From a virus: 39,168 nt of DNA. The stretch covers positions 1-39,168 of IMG/VR virus record IMGVR_UViG_3300035698_002801. The stretch is one strand, 5' to 3'. The notes under the pieces are model-generated. The model did no database searches and had not been told where the DNA came from. It saw only the letters and a program-made list of their open reading frames with translations. Below are positions 9,259 through 17,060 of this stretch, piece after piece. Position 1 is the first letter of the stretch. The number at the start of each line of letters is the position of its first letter. The translations under genes were made by a program, and so were the position numbers.

Positions 9259-9357
9259 ATCTATTTCCTTTTTTATTTAGTATTCTATCATTTAACATTT
9301 ATCGTTTATCGTTTATCGTTTATATTATACTTCCATATATATCTCCTTTTTATTTTT
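9259..9357 (-). promoter_or_regulatory. gp32 leader with heptamer repeats
   Basis: On the transcribed strand this 99-base gap carries AAAGGAG, a TATAAT-like box (in 9318-9329), then three perfect AAACGAT-type heptamers and a partial fourth (9298-9323), then TGTTAAATGATAG and the gp32 ribosome site. The leader is A-rich with little predicted structure. T4 gp32 represses its own translation by binding a pseudoknot and an unstructured A/U-rich leader, so an autogenous operator is a reasonable inference. An 18-mer here is shared at 17 of 18 positions with the repeats before the GMP reductase gene. No convincing -35 box was found. Confidence 0.45.
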
Positions 9358-9906
9358 TTAAATATTCTTCCAATGATCATTTCTTATATATTTACTTGCA
9401 AACTTATTTCGATTTATTGCCTCTTTACATATCTCTAATGTTTGATGTCTAACATATTGAAGTACAAATCCATTTCGTTTTACCGCATCTATACATAACT
9501 CTGATGTTTGATTTCTTACATATTTGAGAGACATTACATTCTCATTAATACCCGCCATACATATATTTTCTGTTTGTTTTTTTACAAACTTAAGTGCATC
9601 TCCATTTTGTTTAACCGCTTCTAAACATATTTTTGGTGTTTGCTTTTTTACATATTTAAGTGCAAGCCCATTTTGTTTTACACCCGCCAAATATATTTTT
9701 GGTGTTTTATATTTTACATGTTTAAGTGCAAACCCATTCCTTTTTACCGCTTCTAAACATATTTTTGGTGTTTGTACCTTTATATAATTAAACGATAACT
9801 TATCTTGTTTATCAGTTATTTTCTTAAAACATAAATGTTTTATTAAATTTTCAAAATCTTTAATTTTCATATTTTTTATATCATTATTATCTTTATAATA
9901 TAACAT
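9358..9906 (-). CDS. 22-residue repeat protein (DUF4116-like)
   Basis: This is a 182-residue protein. After a 44-residue N-terminal part, six tandem 22-residue repeats fill residues 45-176 with the pattern QTPKICLEAVKxNGxALKYV. This resembles DUF4116 repeats, known from giant viruses, some intracellular bacteria and phages, and predicted to form helical repeats for protein binding. The DNA shows the matching 66-bp period with base divergence between copies, so the array is not brand new. There is no Shine-Dalgarno. A TTGACA/TATATT promoter overlaps the first ATG (9906), so the functional start may be the internal ATG at 9870 (MKIKDFENLIK). The role is unknown; an anti-host or scaffold function is only a guess. 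Confidence 0.7.
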   Translation of the reverse strand: MLYYKDNNDIKNMKIKDFENLIKHLCFKKITDKQDKLSFNYIKVQTPKICLEAVKRNGFALKHVKYKTPKIYLAGVKQNGLALKYVKKQTPKICLEAVKQNGDALKFVKKQTENICMAGINENVMSLKYVRNQTSELCIDAVKRNGFVLQYVRHQTLEICKEAINRNKFASKYIRNDHWKNI

Positions 9907-9925
9907 ATATTTATATAAATGTCAA
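9897..9925 (-). promoter_or_regulatory. Sigma70-like promoter with extended -10
   Basis: On the - strand a perfect TTGACA (9920-9925) is followed by a 17-base spacer and TATATT (9897-9902), with TGT directly before the -10 hexamer. The predicted start of transcription, near 9890, lies inside the annotated 5' end of the repeat protein gene, which supports the later ATG at 9870. Confidence 0.55.
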
Positions 9926-9932
9926 TAGATAA

Positions 9933-10682
9933 TTATTTTATAAGTCCACCATTTATATTATATGAATGTGCATTACACCAGTCATTTATATCATCATCAC
10001 TAGCATGTTTTTGTGCCGCTATTATTGGCAATTTCATAAAATCTTCTTTTGATAAATCATCATCACTATTTACACCAAAACTACTTTCACGTTTTCTAAT
10101 AGTATTTACCTCAGGATATGGATTATACCAACTATCTTTAAATAATTCAAATGCTTCTGTTTCACAGTTTATTTGGTTATATGGGGATAACGATGGACGT
10201 AGTCCAAAACTTGTATATAACCGTACAGCATCTTTTTTCATAGCTATCATGCCAACTTCAATAGAGTTTGATATATTACGTGTTTTAGATACATATCTTG
10301 GTGCCATTACTTGTTTTGTACTATCCATAAATCTATGTAAATTTGATATAAGATCAACACCAAGTAATGTTCTACATTGTATATGAATTAATATATCAAA
10401 TTCTTTATTAATAAGTGCTTCCCAACATCCCGTAATAAATCCATTACGAAAATAATTCCAATTTTTAGAATATGGTCTTGTTTTTGTTATACCATTTTGT
10501 ACTAATGAAATATCATTAAAAGGATTAAATGCGGGATCACTATATGTTCCTGTTGACATAAAGATATATGGATCATTACAGAAATATCGTATTCTATTTC
10601 TCCATTCTTCAAGAGATGGTTTTAAATAATTAGATTGTCCCTGAGAATCCCAATTACATACCCCATAAACAAGTATCTTCAT
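9933..10682 (-). CDS. Putative glycosyltransferase (GT-A like), unassigned
   Basis: This is a 249-residue protein starting MKILVYGVCNWDSQGQSNY. It has features of nucleotide-sugar transferases: an initial beta strand, a helix-rich acceptor half and a central FDILIHIQCRTLLG segment where a DxD-type motif would be expected but is not clear. It is followed by an MAPRYV...EVGMIAMKKDAVR segment like those in phage and bacterial glycan-modifying transferases. It lies next to an ArnA-type sugar-nucleotide dehydrogenase, which supports a glycan role. AAAGGAAT precedes the ATG. The family is uncertain and it could be a non-catalytic relative. Confidence 0.45.
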   Translation of the reverse strand: MKILVYGVCNWDSQGQSNYLKPSLEEWRNRIRYFCNDPYIFMSTGTYSDPAFNPFNDISLVQNGITKTRPYSKNWNYFRNGFITGCWEALINKEFDILIHIQCRTLLGVDLISNLHRFMDSTKQVMAPRYVSKTRNISNSIEVGMIAMKKDAVRLYTSFGLRPSLSPYNQINCETEAFELFKDSWYNPYPEVNTIRKRESSFGVNSDDDLSKEDFMKLPIIAAQKHASDDDINDWCNAHSYNINGGLIK

Positions 10683-10702
10683 ATGTTATTCCTTTTGTAT
10701 AA

Positions 10703-11731
10703 TTACCGATTACCTTTATGAGCACTAAAAGATGTAAATTTATTTATGCCGTTTAATACAGTCAATCTAATTGTTTCATCTAAGTCTATTTTTGCTTTCC
10801 AATTAGTTAGTCGTTCCATCTTAACAGCACTAAATAATCTACGAATACTATCTTCATAACCAATTCCATATAACGTTTTACCATCTATATATTCTATTGG
10901 TAGCGGAGTAATACCAGTTATATCTTGAAATACTCGTGTCATACGTTCTGCTAATTCAGTAATTGTTATTTCATTATTAGAATTACCAATATTTAAAATT
11001 TCTCCAGTACATTTATTCCAATTATTTATAACCGAAATTATACCATCTACAGCGTCATCAATATATGTATAACAACGTTGTTGTGTTCCAGGGGTTACAA
11101 CTTGCATGGATTTATTAGCAAATAACGCATTAAGAAAACAACTAGGTACTCGTGGTATCCAAGTTTTATTTTCAATGTTATTTATAGAAGGCAACCAATC
11201 CATATCATGACTAATAAAATTAAATGGTCGTAATATACAACAATTCATTTTACTAGATAAAATATAATTATCTAATAATAGTTTACTAGTAGCATATATC
11301 CAACGTGATTTAGTAGCTGAACCAAATGTACAGTTTGACTCTTCTGTGTATGGTTCTGACCAAGTTTTACCATAGGTTTCTGACGTACTAAAATGTATAA
11401 ATGGAATTTTTGTTTTATGTATACTATCTATAATATCTTTATTAACCATAAAATCTAAATTAAATGTTTCTATTGGATGTTTTACATAATAACTTGGTGT
11501 TGCAACCGCAACGCAATTATAAATCATATCTGGTTTAAATTCTTCTATCGCCCAATGCATAGATTGTTTAGTATCATTAGACAAGTTTAATTTTATATAT
11601 ATACCACCACTATTATTATTTGTACGAATTCGATTAATATCTATACATGTAACAATATCATTCATTATTACATGTTTATCTCTCATATGTGAACCTATAA
11701 ATCCATCTCCACCTAATATTAATACTTTCAT
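10703..11731 (-). CDS. NAD-dependent sugar-nucleotide dehydrogenase/epimerase, ArnA C-domain type
   Basis: This is an extended short-chain dehydrogenase of 342 residues. It has the NAD-binding GGDGFIG (residues 7-13), the STSETYG active-site serine region (115-121) and the catalytic Y146-x3-K150 (YATSK). The segments RWIYATSKLLLDNYI, ILRPFNFI and TQQRCYTYIDDAVDGI look most like the dehydrogenase/decarboxylase domain of ArnA, which converts UDP-glucuronate to a UDP-4-keto-pentose. A UDP-xylose synthase or epimerase activity is an alternative. It overlaps the gene before it as ATGA and is followed by the glycosyltransferase-like gene, so it probably supplies an activated sugar for it. Confidence 0.75.
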   Translation of the reverse strand: MKVLILGGDGFIGSHMRDKHVIMNDIVTCIDINRIRTNNNSGGIYIKLNLSNDTKQSMHWAIEEFKPDMIYNCVAVATPSYYVKHPIETFNLDFMVNKDIIDSIHKTKIPFIHFSTSETYGKTWSEPYTEESNCTFGSATKSRWIYATSKLLLDNYILSSKMNCCILRPFNFISHDMDWLPSINNIENKTWIPRVPSCFLNALFANKSMQVVTPGTQQRCYTYIDDAVDGIISVINNWNKCTGEILNIGNSNNEITITELAERMTRVFQDITGITPLPIEYIDGKTLYGIGYEDSIRRLFSAVKMERLTNWKAKIDLDETIRLTVLNGINKFTSFSAHKGNR

Positions 11732-12381
11732 ATAGTTTTATCTATAACTCCTTTTATGCGCTTAAGTCCCTCTTTAATTATTCTTTGAGCATTTGTAGAT
11801 GTATCATATTTATTTTTATATGTTATAAGAGACGTTGCAATATTTCCTAACAATAAATCTAATTCATCATTAGGTGTACTTCGTATTATATCAAAAATGT
11901 TTGGAAATGCAAACATAACATATATACTTATATTATGTAATTTAACATCTTTCATCCATGTATATGTAACAGAATTTGAATATGTAGGATACTTTTCTAA
12001 TGGTATTTTATTTTTTATACAATACATTCCAATAAATCGTAAAGAGTCTTTTATAAATTCTATATAGTTTTTAGAATCTGGAGATTCTTCTTGTAATTGT
12101 TGCATATAAACTCTATAGGCACCAATTGCTTTTTGTGTTGTAAAAAATTTTAAATCGATATATTCTATATCTTTATATAATATAAATGGAGCTAAAAAGA
12201 ATCGATCCGGTTTAATTTGTGGAAATTGATTAAAAAGTCTACATAGTTTACTAATATTAGTATGTGCCAATGTATTTTCAAAATCATCAAAGTTTTTTCT
12301 AAGTGTATACGGTTTATTTCTACTACTTTTAGAAATTTGTAGATACATATTATATATATATTTTTCGTGGGTTGATATCAT
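11728..12381 (-). CDS. Possible helicase loader, gp59-like
   Basis: This is an all-helical, basic 217-residue protein, the same length as T4 gp59. The order of features resembles gp59: an N-terminal YIYNMYLQISKSSRNKPY helix, then a central RFFLAPFILYKDIEYIDLKF segment, a YRVYMQQLQ helix, and a C-terminal half with a hydrophobic helix and an ITYKNKYD region. gp59 loads gp41 onto gp32-coated DNA, and gp41, gp32 and UvsX all lie nearby. The similarity is judged by eye and weak, so other phage helical proteins are possible. A promoter with TTGACT and TAGCAT ends only six bases before the ATG and there is no Shine-Dalgarno, so the transcript may be nearly leaderless. Confidence 0.42.
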   Translation of the reverse strand: MISTHEKYIYNMYLQISKSSRNKPYTLRKNFDDFENTLAHTNISKLCRLFNQFPQIKPDRFFLAPFILYKDIEYIDLKFFTTQKAIGAYRVYMQQLQEESPDSKNYIEFIKDSLRFIGMYCIKNKIPLEKYPTYSNSVTYTWMKDVKLHNISIYVMFAFPNIFDIIRSTPNDELDLLLGNIATSLITYKNKYDTSTNAQRIIKEGLKRIKGVIDKTI

Positions 12382-12387
12382 CTTTAT

Positions 12388-12416
12388 ATGCTATCACACG
12401 TTTAATACTAAGTCAA
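12388..12416 (-). promoter_or_regulatory. Sigma70-like promoter with extended -10, doubled TTGACT
   Basis: TTGACT (12411-12416) and TAGCAT (12388-12393) are 17 bases apart on the - strand, with TGA directly before the -10 hexamer. A second TTGACT lies 11 bases upstream (12422-12427). The string TGTGATAGYAT is shared with the region at 17124. The -10 box lies six bases before the downstream ATG. Confidence 0.5.
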
Positions 12417-12430
12417 TAGTAAGTCAATAA

Positions 12431-12754
12431 TTATGTTATTTTTCCAATATGTTCAAGTTTTGTTTTTATTATTTTACTTTTGCAAAGTACTGGAAATCTA
12501 ACAATCAACTTATAAAACAATGTATGTATTTCATCTATACCAGTAAGAGCCTTAAAACATTCTCTATGGTTTTCACTTTTTAATAGTTCAATTAAAAACA
12601 TAGTTTGATTAATTCTTTTATTTTTTAACATTGAAATTAAAGAACCAAAATGTAATAATATCATATCAAATTCTGCCTCTTCTATTTTATATAAAGGATT
12701 ATTATTATTAATTGTTTGTAATATTGCATTATTAATATATATATCGTTATTCAT
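12431..12754 (-). CDS. Small helical protein of unknown function
   Basis: This 107-residue protein is predicted to be mostly alpha-helical (DMILLHFGSLISMLKNKR, then MFLIELLKSENHRECFKAL) and has no signal peptide or catalytic motif. It lies between the DHH phosphoesterase and the gp59-like gene, where T4 has small transcription regulators such as gp33, but I see no gp33 similarity. There is no Shine-Dalgarno. A TTGACA at 12781-12786 and a TATATA-like run sit just before the ATG, so the real start may be later or the message may be leaderless. Confidence 0.5.
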   Translation of the reverse strand: MNNDIYINNAILQTINNNNPLYKIEEAEFDMILLHFGSLISMLKNKRINQTMFLIELLKSENHRECFKALTGIDEIHTLFYKLIVRFPVLCKSKIIKTKLEHIGKIT

Positions 12755-12782
12755 ATATATATTTATACAAAATATTTAAATG

Positions 12783-13673
12783 TCAAATAATAGTTAATTT
12801 TTTAGTAAATTCTATAAACGTATCTGTTATTCCACTACCACTTGAATATTCATGTCCATAACCGTCAGCTAAATCATATGCTAATTTTGCTAAATCTACA
12901 GTATTAACACTTCTACGATAACTAACATGATTACTATTTATATTAATTATAATAGAAACATCAGCATTATAATCGTTTAATAGTATATCGGAAACTTCAT
13001 TAATACATTCAGTTGAAAATGTGGAACATACATAATATGAGTTGCCTTGTATCTCAACATTTCCTCCATATACTTTAAGATTTTCTTTAATAGTTTTTAT
13101 TTTATTAGCATGTAATTTAATAATATTTTCTTGTTCAACCGTAAATCCATTAAAACCATTTATAAATGCTTTTATAAACGATTCAAATTTATTATTATTA
13201 ATACCCCAAAATATAGTATTTAAGTTATATGAATCAGGGAGTGTTAACGCATATGAATCATAATCGTTTGCTAATATTATAAGATGTTTTTGTGCATTTG
13301 TAATTTTTAAATTAAATAATTTTATAAACACCTTATATGCAAGTTTACATGCAGATGGATATTCTAATATAACAGTTAAAGCCTTACTATATGTATTATT
13401 ATCATGTCCTTTATGATGATCTATAATAAATATATTATTATGATCTATAAGATCCTTATCGTTAAAAACACCTAAATCCATTATAAACACGGTCTCATAA
13501 TCCTCAATATTATGAGTTAAAAGCCATTTTGTATAATGCTCTCTAAAATTTTGAACCGTTGTTGGTATATATTCAATATTATATTTTGGAAATGCCCATC
13601 GAACTGTAAGATATGAAACTATTCCATCTAGATCCCAATGAGTCCATACCATTATTTTCTTATCATTTATCAT
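12783..13673 (-). CDS. DHH-family phosphoesterase
   Basis: This is a 296-residue protein with the DHH superfamily motifs: THWDLDG (H12, D14, D16), an aspartate in FIMDLG (D66), DHH (D85-H87) and a C-terminal GYGHEYSSGSGI resembling the DHHA1 GGGH motif. Members are Mn2+-dependent phosphoesterases such as RecJ exonuclease, NrnA oligoribonuclease and c-di-AMP phosphodiesterases. At 296 residues it is nearest in size to NrnA/Orn-like enzymes, so oligonucleotide or cyclic-dinucleotide degradation are candidate roles; the latter could counter host signalling defence (inference). A good GGGAGAAA ribosome site is present. Confidence 0.8.
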   Translation of the reverse strand: MINDKKIMVWTHWDLDGIVSYLTVRWAFPKYNIEYIPTTVQNFREHYTKWLLTHNIEDYETVFIMDLGVFNDKDLIDHNNIFIIDHHKGHDNNTYSKALTVILEYPSACKLAYKVFIKLFNLKITNAQKHLIILANDYDSYALTLPDSYNLNTIFWGINNNKFESFIKAFINGFNGFTVEQENIIKLHANKIKTIKENLKVYGGNVEIQGNSYYVCSTFSTECINEVSDILLNDYNADVSIIININSNHVSYRRSVNTVDLAKLAYDLADGYGHEYSSGSGITDTFIEFTKKLTII

Positions 13674-13697
13674 ATTTTATTGTTTCTCCCAAATGTT

Positions 13698-15083
13698 TTA
13701 TTTACTATCTGTATTATTTACTATTTGTGTTATTGAATTTTCAACTAAATCAAGGTTACTATTTGAAACAGAAGTTTCATTCATACTTTCTATACGTAAA
13801 GTATCATAAGATATTTTAAATGCTTCTTTTCCAAAGTTTTGTCCAAATCTATTCTTTTGACAACTCATATGAATAATACCAAGTTGTTTATCATTTTCAT
13901 CTGACCATATTGCAAATTGTGCATCTGCCGTCATTGAAAGCCCTATAGATTCACTAGTATTTTCTAATCCAGGATCAGCCTTACCTACAGCATCTCTGTT
14001 AAGCTGTGTTGCCGTAACAATAGGACATTCAAATAAATATGATAATGCACGAAGTTGTTCCGTAACTGCTTTAACATCAGCATAAGAATTTCCACTTATA
14101 AGAGTTGGATTAAGAAGATTTACATAATCAATTATTATTACATCTGGTTTAATCTTTTTCTTTTGTATAAGCTTTTCTATATATGCTCGAATATGACTTA
14201 CTGTTATAGTTTTTGGTGCATATTCTTTTATGAATAGATTTCCTTTTGGATTCATAATCGTAAAATCATTCACAAAATCTTTTAAACCTGATGTTTCATC
14301 ACAAAGCTTTCCAATTGGAATCATTGATAATTGACTACTTAATCGTTTTGAATACATAAATTCTGACATCTCAAGTGATATTATAATTACAGTTTTATTT
14401 TGTTGAACAATATTAGTTGCAAGATTTCCAAGAATAATAGATTTACCAGAATTAGTTACACCACTAAATACATAAAGTGCCCTACCATCTGCTAATAATC
14501 CGCCACCTAATATTGTATCCAACCACGCATATTTAGTTGATGTATATTGATGTGTTACTGTTAAATCATTAATATGAGTATCAATATCTTTAAAGAAATC
14601 ATGACCAAGATCATCCACAAGAGAAATATTACATGCTTTTGTAAATAAATCTAATGTTTCTATAGTGCTTACAGACGAATTTTCATCCGAATAATCTATT
14701 AATGTGGTTTGTATAGCTTCATATACAGCCCGCTCTCTAAAAAATTGTTCTGTGTTAGTTAATAATTCATCTATATTATATTTTGTATTTAGTGTTTTAA
14801 ATGACGCAAGCACATGTAGAAATGAATCTCGTTCTTTATCTGTAGATAAATGTAATTTAATCTCTGTTGGAGTTGGAATAGTTTCATGAATATTATAAAA
14901 GGTACGTATTACATTAAAAATAGTACGTATATTAATATCTTTAAAAAAGATTGGACTTGCTATATCTATAATTGATGTTAAGTATGATTCATTAAACATT
15001 GCATTATATGCAATGATAGTCTCCATAAATTCCATATCTAATGTATTTTTCTTGTGCTTCTTGTGTTTCTTTGATGGTACCAT
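13698..15083 (-). CDS. 41: Replicative DNA helicase, gp41/DnaB-like
   Basis: This is the hexameric 5'-3' replicative helicase. The N-terminal domain (about 15-160) is helical. The RecA-like motor domain follows, with Walker A GVTNSGKS (208-215) and Walker B VIIIDYVNLLNP (aspartate 319). The 461-residue length is close to T4 gp41 (475). It starts with a basic KKHKKHKK patch and has AAAGGA upstream. It is adjacent to uvsX, as in many T4-like phages, and would work with gp32, gp43 and a loader. Confidence 0.9.
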   Translation of the reverse strand: MVPSKKHKKHKKNTLDMEFMETIIAYNAMFNESYLTSIIDIASPIFFKDINIRTIFNVIRTFYNIHETIPTPTEIKLHLSTDKERDSFLHVLASFKTLNTKYNIDELLTNTEQFFRERAVYEAIQTTLIDYSDENSSVSTIETLDLFTKACNISLVDDLGHDFFKDIDTHINDLTVTHQYTSTKYAWLDTILGGGLLADGRALYVFSGVTNSGKSIILGNLATNIVQQNKTVIIISLEMSEFMYSKRLSSQLSMIPIGKLCDETSGLKDFVNDFTIMNPKGNLFIKEYAPKTITVSHIRAYIEKLIQKKKIKPDVIIIDYVNLLNPTLISGNSYADVKAVTEQLRALSYLFECPIVTATQLNRDAVGKADPGLENTSESIGLSMTADAQFAIWSDENDKQLGIIHMSCQKNRFGQNFGKEAFKISYDTLRIESMNETSVSNSNLDLVENSITQIVNNTDSK

Positions 15084-15095
15084 TTAGTTGTCCTT

Positions 15096-16214
15096 TCAAC
15101 TGTTTATTAAATCTTGTACTTCTGTATATAGACTATCATTAATAATACTATAAGACACATGATTTTTCAATGCAATTTCTAAATCAGGAAGTATATAAGA
15201 ATCCCAAATTGTTTTATCATCTCTGAATGTCTTTTTAAATCCAAGCTTAGTACCAGATGATGTTACATATGTATTACCTGTACGAGTAATAACTCCATAT
15301 TCTTCGGCCATTTCAAGCAATCCTGAATATTTATACAATCCAGTTTTAAAATTTAAATACATATAAGTGTCAAGAAATGGTGGTATAAATCTATTTTTTA
15401 TACACAACGCCTTAAGATTCACACCTTTAATTTTATGAGCCATAGGAATAAATTTTTCCTTTTCATCAACACCTATCTTTTCTTGAGTAACAGTTAATTG
15501 TACAAGCAACGATGATAAATACAATGGACCTTTACCACCAGCTTGATTTTTTATTAATGAAGGAAACATAGATGTGGGATCATCATAAATATGATTTGTA
15601 AAAATTAATGTTGCATTAGCCATTGCACATTTATGCGTTAACACCCGCATCATACTCTTAAGAGACTTTGCCCTCATTCCCATATCAACAGCATCTTTCC
15701 CTTTTTTAGCATCTGCTATTTCTTTAGCCGATGCAAGATTTCCTAATGAATCAATTCCTATTACTACTTTACCATGTAGAGATTTATCAATAATAATATT
15801 ATCTAAGAATGTTCCTATCTGATTTCTACATTCTTCTACTGTAGCTACAGGATTTACCTTTATCTTATCGGGATTTGCACCAACATTACGTGACATCTGA
15901 GGGTCATATGCATTTTCCGTATCCCATATTACACCCCACATATCAGAATCTTCCTTTTGAGCATTAGCAATAATCTTATTAAGTATAAGCGTTTTACCTG
16001 AACCCGTTGGTCCAACTAAACCACTAATTTTTCCCTTAGGAATTCCACCATATAATGATCCAGAAACTATTGCATTCAATGCCATTGATCCCGTATCAAT
16101 ATAACCATTACCTACAGATAATGCGTTTTCAGAAAGAGTAACACTATATTCATTCATTTTATGTAATTCATCAAAAGCAGCTTTTAATCCACTTAATATT
16201 TCTTTTTTACCCAT
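15096..16214 (-). CDS. uvsX: RecA-like recombinase UvsX
   Basis: This is the strand-exchange ATPase of phage recombination-dependent replication. Walker A is GPTGSGKT (68-75), and the RecA core is recognisable through VVIGIDSLGNLASAKE (Walker B) and the LIFTNHIYDD segment. At 372 residues it is close to T4 UvsX (391). It lies between the gp41 helicase and a small gene in front of gp43, with UvsY and gp32 also encoded in the window. The AAGGAAT ribosome site is well placed. Confidence 0.93.
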   Translation of the reverse strand: MGKKEILSGLKAAFDELHKMNEYSVTLSENALSVGNGYIDTGSMALNAIVSGSLYGGIPKGKISGLVGPTGSGKTLILNKIIANAQKEDSDMWGVIWDTENAYDPQMSRNVGANPDKIKVNPVATVEECRNQIGTFLDNIIIDKSLHGKVVIGIDSLGNLASAKEIADAKKGKDAVDMGMRAKSLKSMMRVLTHKCAMANATLIFTNHIYDDPTSMFPSLIKNQAGGKGPLYLSSLLVQLTVTQEKIGVDEKEKFIPMAHKIKGVNLKALCIKNRFIPPFLDTYMYLNFKTGLYKYSGLLEMAEEYGVITRTGNTYVTSSGTKLGFKKTFRDDKTIWDSYILPDLEIALKNHVSYSIINDSLYTEVQDLINS

Positions 16215-16230
16215 AATTATTCCTTAATAT

Positions 16231-16647
16231 TTAATCATTATCAAACAATTTAATTGTTGGGGTAGATTCGTTAGAATCAATAGGTGCGGTAGGTGTTGAA
16301 ACCTCACCTATACTTGCAAATAATTGTTCATATTGAATACTTATCTTAAAATCTAATGTAATATCACCCTCAGACATTGTTATATTTTTCTTATTATATT
16401 TAAAATGTACAGGTTCTTCTTTTGCCGCTAAGAATTCTCTAAAAAATAGAGGAAATAACTGTAATGCCATACGTTGTATCGGTTTACCATCAGGCCCCGT
16501 AGCCTGTTGTGGTATAATATTTACAACAGCAGGATTTTTAATTGTAATTGTATCATCTGTTTCTGCCGTCATATCTCCAATAATTGTTCTACCAATAGTA
16601 TCTAAGAATACTACTAACTTTTTACTTGTTTTATCTATTTTTGTCAT
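16231..16647 (-). CDS. Conserved-looking small protein next to uvsX
   Basis: This is a 138-residue protein. Residues 8-45 have a strand pattern (KLVVFLDTIGRTIIGDMTAE, then TITIKNPAVVNII) like the first half of an Sm/LSm or small barrel fold. A Met/Leu/Phe-rich helix and a short C-terminal acidic tail ending IKLFDND follow. Small proteins of this kind lie beside uvsX and gp43 in T4-like marine phages, but the function is unknown. The ribosome site is TAGGAG. The first 45 bases of this gene and its leader have a close copy at 17061-17125. Confidence 0.6.
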   Translation of the reverse strand: MTKIDKTSKKLVVFLDTIGRTIIGDMTAETDDTITIKNPAVVNIIPQQATGPDGKPIQRMALQLFPLFFREFLAAKEEPVHFKYNKKNITMSEGDITLDFKISIQYEQLFASIGEVSTPTAPIDSNESTPTIKLFDND

Positions 16648-16833
16648 GTTTATCTACTCCTATTTTATCATCATTATCATCATTATCATCATTATAATCA
16701 ACACCTTTAAGAGTCTTATGTAACCTATCCATTTTTCTGCTAGTTTATTAAACCTAGACACATATTCAGAAGAAATGGCATACATATTAAATATATCTGC
16801 AATTTTGATAGCTCTTTCAACACGAGTTTTCGT

Positions 16834-16861
16834 ATTAATTCTTTCTCATTAATTCTTTCTC
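16834..16861 (-). repeat. 14-bp perfect tandem duplication
   Basis: Two adjacent exact copies of ATTAATTCTTTCTC (+ strand) lie inside a small coding region. Fourteen is not a multiple of three, so the second copy shifts the reading frame. Direct tandem repeats of this size can expand or contract by slippage. Confidence 0.9.
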
Positions 16862-16918
16862 TCTCATTACTTTTTTCAATATTAATTTCTATAGGTTTAA
16901 CGTTTGTTTGTCGTTTAT

Positions 16919-16954
16919 GACGGTTTAGATGTTTACGACGGTTTAGACGTTTAC
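16919..16954. repeat. Two 18-bp near-identical direct repeats
   Basis: GACGGTTTAGATGTTTAC and GACGGTTTAGACGTTTAC are adjacent and differ at one base. They encode the repeated Asn-Arg-Arg-Lys/His stretch in the broken small gene and keep the frame. Confidence 0.8.
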
Positions 16955-17060
16955 GATTTCTTAATATAGTAAAAAAACCATATGTTATAATATTTTTATA
17001 TGTTAGCTTTAAAATTTTATTTTTTGAATATAGAAAATTCATATATTCATCATCTGACAT

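Larger units (their letters stand above)
16660..17060 (-). pseudogene. Small gene broken by a 14-bp tandem duplication
   Basis: As it stands the frame opened by the ATG at 17060 ends at 16740 (106 residues) with a tail that does not look like a natural protein. The 14-base unit GAGAAAGAATTAAT occurs twice in tandem (16834-16847 and 16848-16861). Removing one copy joins the first half to a second frame reading NTKTRVERAIKIADIFNMYA and ending at 16660, giving a 128-residue protein. The rejoined part reads as a natural amphipathic helix, which supports the idea that the duplication is the lesion. The N-terminal half is basic, with a doubled NRRKHLNR-type segment. The function is unknown. It may be phase-variable, decayed or an assembly error. 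No Shine-Dalgarno precedes the ATG. Confidence 0.6.

Noticed and set aside
9524-9787. 87-residue + strand ORF
   Set aside because: It is the mirror of the 22-residue repeat gene; its repetition comes from the opposite strand and it has no ribosome site.
9919-10386. 155-residue + strand ORF
   Set aside because: It is antisense to the glycosyltransferase-like gene and has no ribosome site or known motif.
12756-12786. Promoter TTGACA with TATATA before 12754
   Set aside because: The spacer is 19 bases and the -10 touches the ATG; it is noted only in the gene entry.
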